Source: Paenibacillus sp. L3-i20 (GTDB lineage: Bacteria > Bacillota > Bacilli > Paenibacillales > Paenibacillaceae). Taken from it: a DNA stretch of 64,000 nt. Below, one piece after another: positions 1-7,698 of this stretch. The notes under the pieces were generated by a model. The model ran no database searches, had not been told where the DNA came from, and saw nothing but the letters and a program-made list of their open reading frames with translations. The stretch spans positions 372,001-436,000 of the forward strand of contig NZ_BQME02000002.1 of NCBI RefSeq assembly GCF_022180385.2, given 5' to 3'. The position numbers were made by a program, and so were the translations under genes. The number at the start of each line of letters is the position of its first letter. Within the stretch, counting starts at the first letter, position 1.

Positions 1-2
1 TA

Positions 3-335
3 CCGGAGCAACAATCTATTACCGCCTCGTACAGCGACATGCCTCGAAGTTATACCGGAATGACAAGCGATCATACTGGAAAATTAGCTGCTAGGAATGT
101 AGACGAACCGGAGCGCCGTCGTCGGCATATCGAACGAGCCGAGAGTGCAATAAGTAGACTGGGAGCAAAACAACAGAAGTTAATCCGTGCTAGATACTTG
201 GACGAGGACAATGTACTTGATCTTGATGTCGCAGCGGATATGGGTTATAGTGATCGCCATTACCGTCGAATTAAATCAGAAACAATGTTTCGAATAGCTA
301 ATACTCTTGGTTTGGTAGTACTTCAGGAGTGCTGA
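3..335 (+). CDS. ArpU-like phage late transcriptional regulator, 5' end outside window
   Basis: Small helix-turn-helix protein of the ArpU/RinA-like, sigma-70 region-4-like group that switches on late genes in Firmicutes phages. The frame is open to the window edge, and the residues before the first ATG (position 39) still look like the family (an SYSDMPRS stretch followed by a TGKLAA...DEPERR segment), so the true start probably lies upstream. The C-terminal half has the DMGYSDRHYRRIKSE recognition helix typical of ArpU proteins. It sits directly upstream of tail genes, as expected for a late-gene activator. Family assignment is from motif recognition only; the product could also be called a sigma-factor-like protein. 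Confidence 0.75.
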   Translation, partial: PEQQSITASYSDMPRSYTGMTSDHTGKLAARNVDEPERRRRHIERAESAISRLGAKQQKLIRARYLDEDNVLDLDVAADMGYSDRHYRRIKSETMFRIANTLGLVVLQEC

Positions 336-343
336 ACGATGAT

Positions 344-382
344 GTCCGCTTTATGTCCGCTCTAAGTCCGCTTCATGTCCGA
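344..382. repeat. Four GTCCGCT-type repeats with exact 11-bp phasing
   Basis: GTCCGCT occurs at 344, 355 and 366, and GTCCGAC at 377, each exactly 11 bp after the last, so about one helical turn apart. The array follows the stop codon of the regulator gene and lies between it and the first terminator-like hairpin. It could be an activator-binding array or a leftover packaging-recognition (cos/pac) region; neither is proven. Confidence 0.7.
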
Positions 383-446
383 CAAGTTGCAAAAGAACAT
401 GGTATTATTGGAATATGGAAATATAAACATATGGCAAGTGTGCGTG

Positions 447-475
447 AGGGGTCGTCCAATGGGCGGCCCCTTTTG
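447..475 (+). terminator. Rho-independent terminator after the regulator
   Basis: A 10-bp stem, GGGGTCGTCC (448-457) with GGGCGGCCCC (461-470), with two G-U pairs, a 3-nt loop and TTTT after it. It would separate the regulator transcript from the tail operon. Confidence 0.7.
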
Positions 476-517
476 CATGGGTTAATATCCCGATATAGGT
501 AGGGAGGGACCGGGGAT

Positions 518-673
518 ATGAAGGAACAAAAGAAAAAGTTGAATAGTGAACTTGAGCTTCCAAAGCAGCCATTGAAATGTAAGGGATGCTTTTGGGGGGA
601 ATGGCGAGAGACAAAGCAGCTTTGTCATTTGCCGAAGTGTGTTCTGGAGAAAAGTAATTTTAAAGGGGGGTGA
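518..673 (+). CDS. Small four-cysteine (zinc-ribbon-like) phage protein, 51 aa
   Basis: A 51-residue ORF starting at ATG 518 behind a GGGAGGGA-type ribosome-binding site (about 502-509). It contains CKGCFWGEW (Cys 21 and 24) and CHLPKC (Cys 36 and 41), a pattern that would bind one zinc ion. Short cysteine-rich proteins of this kind are often seen near the late regulator of Bacillus and Paenibacillus prophages, but I know no assigned function. Real coding is supported by the RBS and the paired cysteines; DNA or RNA binding is inference. Confidence 0.6.
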   Translation: MKEQKKKLNSELELPKQPLKCKGCFWGEWRETKQLCHLPKCVLEKSNFKGG

Positions 674-677
674 TTGT

Positions 678-827
678 ATGAAAACAGTTCAACTGGTAAT
701 CGCTCCTTATGTTCATGTAAGAAATGGCGGAGGCAAACATGATTCTGACGGGGGACGGGAGCGCGCATCTCCCGAAAGTATTATGCTACCTGGCATCAAC
801 CATTCAGTTAACGCCAGACTACTGTAG
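678..827 (+). CDS. Possible small ORF of unknown function, 49 aa
   Basis: ATG 678 follows the AAAGGGGGG tract that also ends the previous gene, giving a usable ribosome-binding site. The product (begins MKTVQLVIAPYVHVRNGG, then Gly/Arg/Ser-rich) matches no family I recognise. The same frame continues after the TAG stop through a second short ORF at 843, so both may be remains of a disrupted gene. Treat as doubtful. Confidence 0.3.
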   Translation: MKTVQLVIAPYVHVRNGGGKHDSDGGRERASPESIMLPGINHSVNARLL

Positions 828-842
828 GTGAAGGAGGTCGTT

Positions 843-938
843 ATGCCGATGAGAAACGAGTATTGTTCACAGCAATACGTAATGAAAAGGGTGATTGCAT
901 TTGCTTCCATTTCAGGCAATTCACTCTGCAATTGTTAG
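843..938 (+). CDS. Possible leader-like small ORF, 31 aa
   Basis: ATG 843 is preceded by a strong GAAGGAGG ribosome-binding site (831-838). The reading frame ends at 938, inside the next gene. The peptide (begins MPMRNEYCSQQYVMKRV) is not recognisable. Its best-supported role is translational coupling to the overlapping tail-terminator gene, whose own TTG start has only a weak RBS. Confidence 0.3.
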   Translation: MPMRNEYCSQQYVMKRVIAFASISGNSLCNC

Positions 939-1398
939 TAACCTAGCCCAGCATTTGAAGTTTCCTGTCACTGAGATGCATGGCGGGGGTGATAAACCTG
1001 TCGGTTCGTTCTTCACTTATGATTTTATCGGTGGGTTTAGAGCGGAGAAAGGGTTGCCGTCTGTATATTTTGAATCGAACAAAAGAATCGAGAAGGAGAC
1101 GGTCACATTTACCGTCTCTTTCTTATCTTATGCAGTCGATCGGACAACCAGCATTGTTAACGGTTTGACTGCTAGGGATTGGTTCAAGTTAGCAGGATAC
1201 GTTTTGTTGAAAGAAATGGTCGATGTGGTTGTTGTTAATGTAGGAGATCTCGAAAATCGGGATGTAACTATTAATAACGTCTTGGAGCTTCGCCAAGGGT
1301 TTGAGGTGGAGTTTCGAACGACGAATGTAGTAGAAACTGTAAATGAATTTATTGAGAAAATTAATATTCAAGGAGGAAATCAAATTGTCCATTCATGA
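901..1398 (+). CDS. Phage tail terminator / neck protein (LIC_12616-like)
   Basis: About 165 aa. The N-terminal pattern (LPFQAIHSAIVSNLAQHL, then PVTEMHGGGDKP and FFTYDF) is that of the LIC_12616/gp12-like neck or tail-terminator family, which caps the tail tube at the head-proximal end. TTG 901 is preferred because AAAAGG (885-890) sits 10 nt upstream; TTG 895 is possible. The gene directly precedes the sheath gene and overlaps it by 14 nt. It is the only protein here that in a complete phage would sit near the head-tail joint, and a tailocin also needs it to cap the tube. Confidence 0.7.
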   Translation: MLPFQAIHSAIVSNLAQHLKFPVTEMHGGGDKPVGSFFTYDFIGGFRAEKGLPSVYFESNKRIEKETVTFTVSFLSYAVDRTTSIVNGLTARDWFKLAGYVLLKEMVDVVVVNVGDLENRDVTINNVLELRQGFEVEFRTTNVVETVNEFIEKINIQGGNQIVHS

Positions 1399-2386
1399 TG
1401 TAATCGTCACTATTGATATTCAAAAACCGACACCAAAATTGAGTTTTGGTAAAACGCTAATCATCGGTTCAAGCGAAACAGGGCAGGATTACAAATCGTA
1501 TGCAAACTTAGAGGCGGTCAAATTGGATTTCGCGAGCACTAGCGAAATATACAAGGCGGCCTTCGCTTTATTTAACCAGGGGGATAATGCTCCTACTGAA
1601 ATTGCGGTTATGCTGCACAAAACTGCCGGTGAGACGCTAGAAGCGTTTCTGCCGTCGATTTTTTCGAAAGACTGGTATTTTCTTGTTTCGACAAGCGGTA
1701 CTGTCGGCAGTATTACGACGATTGCTGATGCAGTAGAGCTTGAAGGATCAAGACAGTTTGTAGCTAGTTCAAGTAATAAGACAGAGTTGGCAGCGATTAA
1801 AGCAAAAGGCTATAGCCGAACAAGTATCCTTTATCATACAGATACATCGAATTATCCAGAAGCTGCATGGATTGGTGAGACGGGTTCTGACGAAGTTGGC
1901 AGTGCTACCTGGAAGTTTAAAACATTAAGAGGTATCGTTCCTCTTGATCTGACAGCTACAGAACTGAATGAGATTCATGAACTGGGTGCAAATACGTATG
2001 TCATGAAAGCTGGAAAAGCAGTAACGAGTGAAGGTAAAGTGGCTAGCGGTGAATATATCGATATCGTTCACAGTAAGGATTATCTTATCCAATCTATTGA
2101 ATTTGCAGTTCAGGATTTATTAAACCAAACGCGCAAATTAAGCTATGATGACACCGGCATAGCGCTTATCGAGAGCAGCGTGCGCACTGTCCTGCAAAGA
2201 GCCTTCAATAGCGGCATGGTTGCTCGGGATGAGAAGGGTATGGGTATCTTCTCGACTACTTTCAAATCAAGAAATGAAGTGGACGCAGCAGATCGAGCTA
2301 ATCGACTATATGACGGCGGCGAATTCTCTTTTGAATTGGCTGGAGCGATCCATAAAACTGCAATTAAGGGCTACATTAAAATATAG
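1385..2386 (+). CDS. Contractile tail sheath protein (DUF3383-like)
   Basis: 333 aa from TTG 1385, chosen because AAGGAGGAAA lies at 1370-1379 with good spacing. The N-terminus (SIHDVIVTIDIQKPTPKLSF, then GKTLIIGSS) and the C-terminal AADRANRLYDGGEFSFELAGAIHK stretch fit the DUF3383 type of myophage tail sheath protein, which polymerises around the tube and contracts. It is followed immediately by the tube gene, the standard order. The family call is from pattern recognition; the role as sheath is also supported by position. Confidence 0.8.
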   Translation: MSIHDVIVTIDIQKPTPKLSFGKTLIIGSSETGQDYKSYANLEAVKLDFASTSEIYKAAFALFNQGDNAPTEIAVMLHKTAGETLEAFLPSIFSKDWYFLVSTSGTVGSITTIADAVELEGSRQFVASSSNKTELAAIKAKGYSRTSILYHTDTSNYPEAAWIGETGSDEVGSATWKFKTLRGIVPLDLTATELNEIHELGANTYVMKAGKAVTSEGKVASGEYIDIVHSKDYLIQSIEFAVQDLLNQTRKLSYDDTGIALIESSVRTVLQRAFNSGMVARDEKGMGIFSTTFKSRNEVDAADRANRLYDGGEFSFELAGAIHKTAIKGYIKI

Positions 2387-2400
2387 GGAGATGAAAAAGA

Positions 2401-2793
2401 ATGAGTTATACGTATGATCCAAAAAGTGTTAGCGTCATTATCCAAAATGTGCATTTAACTGGATTTGGTGAGTCTATGGTGGAAATCGAGAAGGACGAAG
2501 ATAATTACGAGACATCCGTAGGTGCGCAGGGAGATGTTGTTCGAACCAAAATTAACAATAAGCTCGGAACGATTACTCTCACCTTGCAGCCAACAAGCCC
2601 GCAGGTGTCTTTTATGGACAACTTAGCTAATACTGGAGATTTGGTTCCGGTAACGGTTATTTATGCGGGGCAACCAAAAGAGATTACAGCAGCAACTCAA
2701 TGCTATGTCTCAAAGCCTGGGGCTCGCAAGTACGCGAATTCGATTGAAGATAGGGAATATGAGATTAAATGTCTAGATCTCCATATGCTATAA
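2401..2793 (+). CDS. Tail tube protein (DUF3277-like)
   Basis: 130 aa, with AGGGAGATG-type RBS before ATG 2401. It begins SYTYDPKSVSVIIQNVHLTG and has the MVEIEKDEDNYETSVGAQGD segment typical of DUF3277 phage structural proteins, which form the inner tube of contractile tails. It lies between sheath and chaperone genes as in PBSX-like tail modules. Length and beta-rich composition agree with a tube protomer. Confidence 0.8.
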   Translation: MSYTYDPKSVSVIIQNVHLTGFGESMVEIEKDEDNYETSVGAQGDVVRTKINNKLGTITLTLQPTSPQVSFMDNLANTGDLVPVTVIYAGQPKEITAATQCYVSKPGARKYANSIEDREYEIKCLDLHML

Positions 2794-2825
2794 TACTAAA
2801 CTTTATTTGAAGGAGAAGATGAATC

Positions 2826-3131
2826 ATGACAAATTTCAACCAAAAGGATTTCACTTCGCAACAAGGGAACAAATATATTTTCCAACACCCAGGTGTACGT
2901 ATGGTTTCGAAAATCAATGACGCTTCAAAGAACAAACATGGCGTTGTGCTAGAGGAGCGCCTGTCAGAAGAAATGTTGAAGCATGTCATCGTCGAGCCGA
3001 AGAAGCGTATTGACGATTTTAAAGATTATACCGAATATAGTGAAGTTATTAATGCTGCCTATTCTTTTATTTCCGGGCAGGATGGTGGCAGTGATGACGA
3101 TCAGCAAGCTGGAAGCGGAGAAGAGGGCTAG
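2826..3131 (+). CDS. Tail assembly chaperone, short form
   Basis: 101 aa, ATG 2826 behind GGAGAAG. It ends in an acidic Gly/Asp/Gln-rich tail (SGQDGGSDDDQQAGSGEEG), as is common in the upstream half (G-type) of tail assembly chaperones. It lies between the tube and tape-measure genes, the invariant position of these chaperones, which coat the tape measure during tail assembly. The downstream half is encoded in another frame (see 3082-3288), so a frameshifted long form is expected. Confidence 0.75.
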   Translation: MTNFNQKDFTSQQGNKYIFQHPGVRMVSKINDASKNKHGVVLEERLSEEMLKHVIVEPKKRIDDFKDYTEYSEVINAAYSFISGQDGGSDDDQQAGSGEEG

Positions 3132-3288
3132 AGCAAACTGGTCTCAATGGCGCTTGCTTCTATCGGACATGAATATTACGTATTCCGATCTTCAAATGAT
3201 GGATCAAAATGACTTGATAGAAGCAAATGCGGCGTTAGACATATATGTTCAGCAGCAAAAACAGGCTTCTAGAAGCAAAAAAAAATAG
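3082..3288 (+). CDS. Tail assembly chaperone, second-frame extension (T-type)
   Basis: A reading frame, +1 (equivalently -2) relative to the 2826-3131 gene, is open from about 2983 to 3288 and encodes a conserved-looking domain (KLEAEKRARANWSQWRLLLSDM, then QMMDQNDLIEANAALDIYV). It corresponds to the extension of tail assembly chaperones made by programmed frameshifting in many tailed phages. ATG 3082 and ATG 3094 allow independent initiation instead, but the RBS candidates there are poor. Whether expression is by slippage or re-initiation cannot be decided from sequence. Confidence 0.6.
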   Translation: MVAVMTISKLEAEKRARANWSQWRLLLSDMNITYSDLQMMDQNDLIEANAALDIYVQQQKQASRSKKK

Positions 3289-3309
3289 CGTCCTTCGGGG
3301 CGCTTTTTT
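3287..3309 (+). terminator. Intrinsic terminator with TTCG tetraloop inside the tail operon
   Basis: AGCGTCC (3287-3293), loop TTCG, GGGCGCT (3298-3304), then six T. The A-run upstream (3277-3285) makes it possibly bidirectional. The stem begins within the stop codon of the chaperone extension and lies 20-30 bp before the tape-measure start, so it should reduce read-through into the downstream tail genes. Confidence 0.8.
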
Positions 3310-3325
3310 GTTGCATGGGGGGTGA

Positions 3326-6073
3326 ATGGAAGCGATGGCGAACCAAACAATCGGTATATTAATGTACAACGTAGCAATAAATGTGAATATGGCTCCAGTT
3401 GTTGAGGCAGAGGTCAAAGCTTCGAAGTTTGCTGATACGATTAAAAAAATAAAAACTAATGCTGCTCAAGCAGCAATAGAATTAGGGAAGTCTTTACCAG
3501 GAGCTATAATTGGACTCGGTACAGCGGCCCTTACCGCATCATCCAATTTTGAAAAAGCAATGTCAGACGTGCAAGGAGCAACCGGTGCAACTAAGGCCCA
3601 GATGGAAGAGACACGAGAGATTGCAGAAAATCTCTATACTCAAAATTTCGGAAAAGATTGGGCAGATCTCGGTAATGCGATCACAGCAGTAAAAACAGTT
3701 ACCGGACAGACCGGGGATCAACTGGAAAATACGACGCGTAATGCTATTTTACTAAAAGATGTATTTGGATTTAAATTACCCGATAGCGTTAAAACAGTGG
3801 ACACGATGATGAGGCAATTCGGCATTACTTCAGAGCAGTCTATGAATCTTCTCGCTCAAGGTACCCAAAAGGGGCTCAACAAATCGGGGGATTTACTTGA
3901 AAGTGCGAACAAATACTCCAATCAGTTTAAGTCGCTAGGCTTTACTGCTGAAGGAATGTTTAACGTCTTGTCGGCAGGCTCTATTGAAGGTGCGTACCAG
4001 TTGGACAAAGTAGGCCTTGCTGTTAAAGAATTTAATAGCAAGTCTCAGGATAATTCTGAATCCACAAAAGGTGCTTTTACGGATTTAGGATTTAATGCTG
4101 ACGCTATGATGAAGACATTTGCTGCAGGTGGCCCGAAGGCTAGTCAAGCTTTCAGTGAAGTATTGCAGAAGATTGCTGCGATAGAAGACCCTCTTGAAAA
4201 AAATAGACTTGGCGTGGCTCTAATGGGTAACCAATTCAAGGAACTTGAAGTTGATGTTATTACAGCAATGGGAAATGCAACAGACAAATTTGACATGACT
4301 GCAGCTAGCATGGATGGGCTAAATCAAATCAAGTTTGATAAGCCCGGAGAAGCATTTGCGATGTTCGGGCGACAGATTGAGACAGGTTTTCTTATACCGA
4401 TTGGTCAGAAAATGCTCCCTCATTTGACGAAGCTAGGACAATGGTTGACGGATCATAAGCCTCAAATTGAAGCTGTTGGTACAGCTGTTGGTGACTTTCT
4501 TGGGAAAGGTTTTGACCTTGCAGCGGAGGCAATCCGTATTCTATACGACAAAGCAGTTGAGGCAATACCTGTATTAATATCGTTCAAAGATGAAGCTGTA
4601 GCTAGTTTTAATGCTTTTACAGGAAGCGTTGTTGAAAACAAAGAAGCTATTCTTGCAGCAGCAGCAGCCATAACAACATTCTTTTTGCCAGCATTAATTC
4701 GTACAGGTATTCAAGCAACAATTAGTGGTGCACAGATGCTGGGTTCTTTCCTAAAAGGAATAATTATGACTGGTGTTGAGGCCATTAAAACAGCTTATAA
4801 GTATGCAATATCCGGATGGGCTGCAGTAGGATCGATCATAAGAATGACCGCAGCATGGGTTGCTAGTAAGGTGCCGTTAGTTACACATAAAGCGTTGTTA
4901 TTTGCTATTAATGTGGAGTTGATTGCACTTAAAGCAAAGTTAGTTCTTTCTACGATAGCAGCTAGAGCAAAAACAGCAGCTTTAAGGATTATGACATTTA
5001 CGACTACGTCAGCCACAGCGGCCATGAGGGCAATGACAATAGGGACGTGGTTAACTTCTGCAGGAACATGGGCAATGACAGCAGCGCAATGGGCGCTAAA
5101 TTCTGCTTTTTTGGCAAATCCAATAACGTGGATTGTGGTGGCCATTATTGCGGTTATCGCAGCAGCCATTCTTATTTTTAAAAATTGGGGAACAATTGGT
5201 CCATGGCTATTGGGAATGTGGACGCTATTCAAAAATGGCATTATTACTGTCTTTAATAGCATTGTTACTTTCTTTAGCGGATGGGTTTTACTTATTAAAA
5301 CAGCTATCGTTGGTGCTATATCATGGATTGTTACAACCGTTACTGGTTATTGGACCCAAATCACGACAATAACCACAAATGTATTTAACGGCATTATTAC
5401 TTTTTTTAGTGGATGGGTTTTACTTATTAAAACAGCTATCGTTGGTGCTATATCATGGATTGTTACAACCGTTACTGGTTATTGGACCCAAATCAAAACA
5501 ACTACCACCAGCGTATTTACGAGTGTTAGTACCTTTTTTACAGATATATGGAATTCGATTACAGGATTCTTTCAAGGTATCGATTTACAACAAATCGGTA
5601 GGGATATTATTCAAGGCTTGATTAACGGTATTGTGAATACGGCAGGTGCTGTAGTTACGGCAATTACAAATGTAGCTAGTGATATTACAACTGGGATCAA
5701 AAATTTCTTACGTATAAAATCCCCATCACGAGTGATGATGGAAGTAGGTTATTATACGGGTGAAGGCTTAGCCGATGGCATAACAGGCACACAAGCGATG
5801 GTATCTGTTGCCTCAACAGCTCTTGCAGGAGAAGTGACTGCACCTTACATGGCGCCGACACAATTGGCTTCTGCAACCGCTTATACACCAGAGACTGCTC
5901 CAGCACGTACGAACGCGCCTCAGCGACTTGAGATTGATCTGAACATTGACATGAAAGGAAATACTTCAGGAGCATCTGTGAATAGTGATATGGCGGAGCA
6001 AATGAAACGTGTCATTCAAGAAGCTGTTGATTCAGCTATTCGCCGCATGGGGTTAATGGAGGTAGAGGTTTAA
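3326..6073 (+). CDS. Tail tape measure protein
   Basis: 915 aa, the largest tail gene except for the fibre. The N-terminal third has the TP901-type tape-measure core (GTAALTASSNFEKAMSDVQG, the MMRQFGITSEQSMNLLAQG region). The middle is rich in hydrophobic helices (roughly residues 440-760), expected for a protein that is ejected through the target membrane. ATG 3326 and ATG 3335 are both possible; the GGGGGG tract at 3317-3322 suits 3335 slightly better by spacing. An exact 85-bp internal duplication is present (5279-5363 and 5411-5495). Length sets tail length, so such duplications change tail length by about 44 residues. Confidence 0.92.
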   Translation: MEAMANQTIGILMYNVAINVNMAPVVEAEVKASKFADTIKKIKTNAAQAAIELGKSLPGAIIGLGTAALTASSNFEKAMSDVQGATGATKAQMEETREIAENLYTQNFGKDWADLGNAITAVKTVTGQTGDQLENTTRNAILLKDVFGFKLPDSVKTVDTMMRQFGITSEQSMNLLAQGTQKGLNKSGDLLESANKYSNQFKSLGFTAEGMFNVLSAGSIEGAYQLDKVGLAVKEFNSKSQDNSESTKGAFTDLGFNADAMMKTFAAGGPKASQAFSEVLQKIAAIEDPLEKNRLGVALMGNQFKELEVDVITAMGNATDKFDMTAASMDGLNQIKFDKPGEAFAMFGRQIETGFLIPIGQKMLPHLTKLGQWLTDHKPQIEAVGTAVGDFLGKGFDLAAEAIRILYDKAVEAIPVLISFKDEAVASFNAFTGSVVENKEAILAAAAAITTFFLPALIRTGIQATISGAQMLGSFLKGIIMTGVEAIKTAYKYAISGWAAVGSIIRMTAAWVASKVPLVTHKALLFAINVELIALKAKLVLSTIAARAKTAALRIMTFTTTSATAAMRAMTIGTWLTSAGTWAMTAAQWALNSAFLANPITWIVVAIIAVIAAAILIFKNWGTIGPWLLGMWTLFKNGIITVFNSIVTFFSGWVLLIKTAIVGAISWIVTTVTGYWTQITTITTNVFNGIITFFSGWVLLIKTAIVGAISWIVTTVTGYWTQIKTTTTSVFTSVSTFFTDIWNSITGFFQGIDLQQIGRDIIQGLINGIVNTAGAVVTAITNVASDITTGIKNFLRIKSPSRVMMEVGYYTGEGLADGITGTQAMVSVASTALAGEVTAPYMAPTQLASATAYTPETAPARTNAPQRLEIDLNIDMKGNTSGASVNSDMAEQMKRVIQEAVDSAIRRMGLMEVEV
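5279..5495. repeat. Exact 85-bp direct duplication in the tape-measure gene
   Basis: Positions 5279-5363 and 5411-5495 are identical, period 132 bp (44 codons), encoding GWVLLIKTAIVGAISWIVTT and following residues twice. Flanking parts of the 132-bp unit are similar but diverged. The lack of synonymous differences indicates a recent duplication or gene conversion. Confidence 0.95.
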
Positions 6074-6591
6074 TGGCTATTTTAAACGGTCAGTACATCC
6101 ATGTCATTAATGAAGATCCCTCTTACGAAGTAGATATTACAGATCAACCCGTTGAAAAAGGTATCAATCTTAGTGACCATGTACAACGCAAACCACGCAC
6201 ACTTTCATTAAGTGGGTTTATCGTAGGGGATGATGCTGCTCAAGTTCGAGCGATTATCATTTCTAACATGGACAGAGGGAACATTGCTAAGTATGTAGGT
6301 AGAAATGCATTTACAGGACTCATCACGAGTTTTTCATCGAAACATGATCATCGTGCAGCGAATGGTTTTTCGTTTACGATGACGATTAAATCCGTTAGAA
6401 TCGCGACTAATTCGTATGAAGGCTCTCTATCTACCCAGATCGGTACACAAGTAAAAGGTGTTGAAAACTCAGGAAGGAAGCAAGCTAACGAAAATAGTTC
6501 GTCAGCGAAAAATAATACAGAATCATCTAAGAAAAAGGAAAGGAACCAAAAGACCAACATCAAGATAGAGAGCCCTTGGGCGGAAGGATGA
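6073..6591 (+). CDS. Baseplate / Dit-like tail protein
   Basis: 172 aa. The ATG shares its A with the TAA stop of the tape-measure gene, so the two are translationally coupled. Residues about 20-115 (VEKGINLSDHVQRKPRTLSL, SGFIVGDDAAQVRAII) look like the Dit-like N-terminal domain found in Firmicutes contractile tails. The C-terminal 40 residues are Ser/Lys/Asn-rich and likely disordered. Position after the tape measure fits a protein that joins tube to baseplate (XkdP-like place, but no LysM seen). Confidence 0.65.
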   Translation: MAILNGQYIHVINEDPSYEVDITDQPVEKGINLSDHVQRKPRTLSLSGFIVGDDAAQVRAIIISNMDRGNIAKYVGRNAFTGLITSFSSKHDHRAANGFSFTMTIKSVRIATNSYEGSLSTQIGTQVKGVENSGRKQANENSSSAKNNTESSKKKERNQKTNIKIESPWAEG

Positions 6592-6596
6592 TGGAT

Positions 6597-6917
6597 ATGA
6601 GGTATATTGAGATTGAGAAAAACCTCGTACCCTATCGATTTGATATGGGGATAGATAACGAGTTGTTTACGTTCGAAATTCACTATAATAGTGAGTATGA
6701 TTTTTTTACTGTAGATCTTGAACTTGACGGTGAAGTATTAGTCGTCGGTGAAAAAATGGTCTACGGTGTTCAGTTATTTGGCGATGTACTCGATAATCGA
6801 TTTCCTAAAACTCCGATCATTCCATACGATGAATCTAAGAAATCACAAGACGTAAACTGGAACACGCTATCCGATAGCGTGTTTTTGTTTTTGTATGAGG
6901 TGAAAGGCGATGCGTAA
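6597..6917 (+). CDS. Baseplate plug protein (Pam3 gp18-like)
   Basis: 106 aa from ATG 6597, chosen over the upstream TTG/ATG codons because GGAAGG (6582-6587) is 9 nt away. The pattern RYIEIEKNLVPYRFDM, ELFTFEIHYNSEYDFFTVDL and GEVLVVGEKMVYG is that of the small beta-rich baseplate plug family known from simple contractile tails. It overlaps the hub gene by 8 nt. The assignment is by motif; the protein would seal the hub below the spike. Confidence 0.65.
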   Translation: MRYIEIEKNLVPYRFDMGIDNELFTFEIHYNSEYDFFTVDLELDGEVLVVGEKMVYGVQLFGDVLDNRFPKTPIIPYDESKKSQDVNWNTLSDSVFLFLYEVKGDA

Positions 6918-7698
6918 TTTTGGGCGTGTCATTGAAATCATAACTAATAATATACGCTTTTCTAACGCCGATCTTACGATGGAGGGAACGGTTCCCTTTG
7001 ATGATGATCCGTTGCCTAACGAAAGTGAGATTAAGTTGTGGAACTTAGCAAATCGTTCTATTCAAACGATAAAGCCTGGTAAAAAACTAACGGTGAATGC
7101 AGGTTATACCGGTGATGTCGGTGTAATTCTTCACGGCTATATTAGCAAGGCGGCAACAGTAACGGAAGGCGTTAATCGTATCACGACTATTCATGTTCTT
7201 GATTCTGAGGATTTTAGCAAACGTAAAGAAATTGAAAAAACATATGTGGCTGGTACCTCAGCAAGCTACATCTTAAAGGATATGGCAAAATCGATAAAGT
7301 TGCCTGTTGCTCAATTTGAGCTCGTGGATGATTACCAATATGTAGAGGGATTTACGGCAAAAGGTGAGGTAACGAAAATATTATCTGAGGTTGCTGCCCA
7401 ATGCAAAACATCGGCATTTATTAATAAAGGTCAACTCTATATTCGTAATCTGAAAAAAGGTAAAGATGATGTTTTCAAATTGTCCGCAGAGACGGGTCTT
7501 CTAGGGTCTCCTTCATATTTTAACGAAAGTGAAGCACAGGGCTATCAAGCTACATCGCAATTACAGTATCGCATAACGACAGCTTCAGTTATCGATCTGA
7601 CATGTGAAGCTTTTAAGGGAAAACTATTTGTTCGAAAAGGTTCTCACCGCTTTAGCAATTCGGGTGATTTCAAAACAGAAGTGGAGGCGATACAGTGA
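6910..7698 (+). CDS. Baseplate hub protein (gpD/gp44-like role)
   Basis: 262 aa. Starts NFGRVIEIITNNIRFSNADL and contains a SASYILKDMAKSIKLPVAQF stretch typical of the second hub domain in simple contractile tails. The protein is expected to form a trimer that links tube and spike. It overlaps both neighbours (8 nt upstream, 4 nt GTGA downstream), as in tightly coupled baseplate operons. Homology to a named family is inferred from order and fold-like patterns, so the exact family name is uncertain. Confidence 0.6.
   Translation: MRNFGRVIEIITNNIRFSNADLTMEGTVPFDDDPLPNESEIKLWNLANRSIQTIKPGKKLTVNAGYTGDVGVILHGYISKAATVTEGVNRITTIHVLDSEDFSKRKEIEKTYVAGTSASYILKDMAKSIKLPVAQFELVDDYQYVEGFTAKGEVTKILSEVAAQCKTSAFINKGQLYIRNLKKGKDDVFKLSAETGLLGSPSYFNESEAQGYQATSQLQYRITTASVIDLTCEAFKGKLFVRKGSHRFSNSGDFKTEVEAIQ

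Noticed and set aside
713-931. 72-aa minus-strand ORF near the late regulator
   Set aside because: No RBS and no recognisable family; opposite to the direction of all tail genes.
4795-5262. 155-aa minus-strand ORF inside the tape-measure gene
   Set aside because: Antisense shadow of the Ala/Ile-rich membrane part of the tape measure; no RBS or family pattern.
5133-5621. Two plus-strand 79-80-aa ORFs in the tape measure
   Set aside because: Both are the off-frame image of the duplicated 132-bp unit; explained by the duplication.
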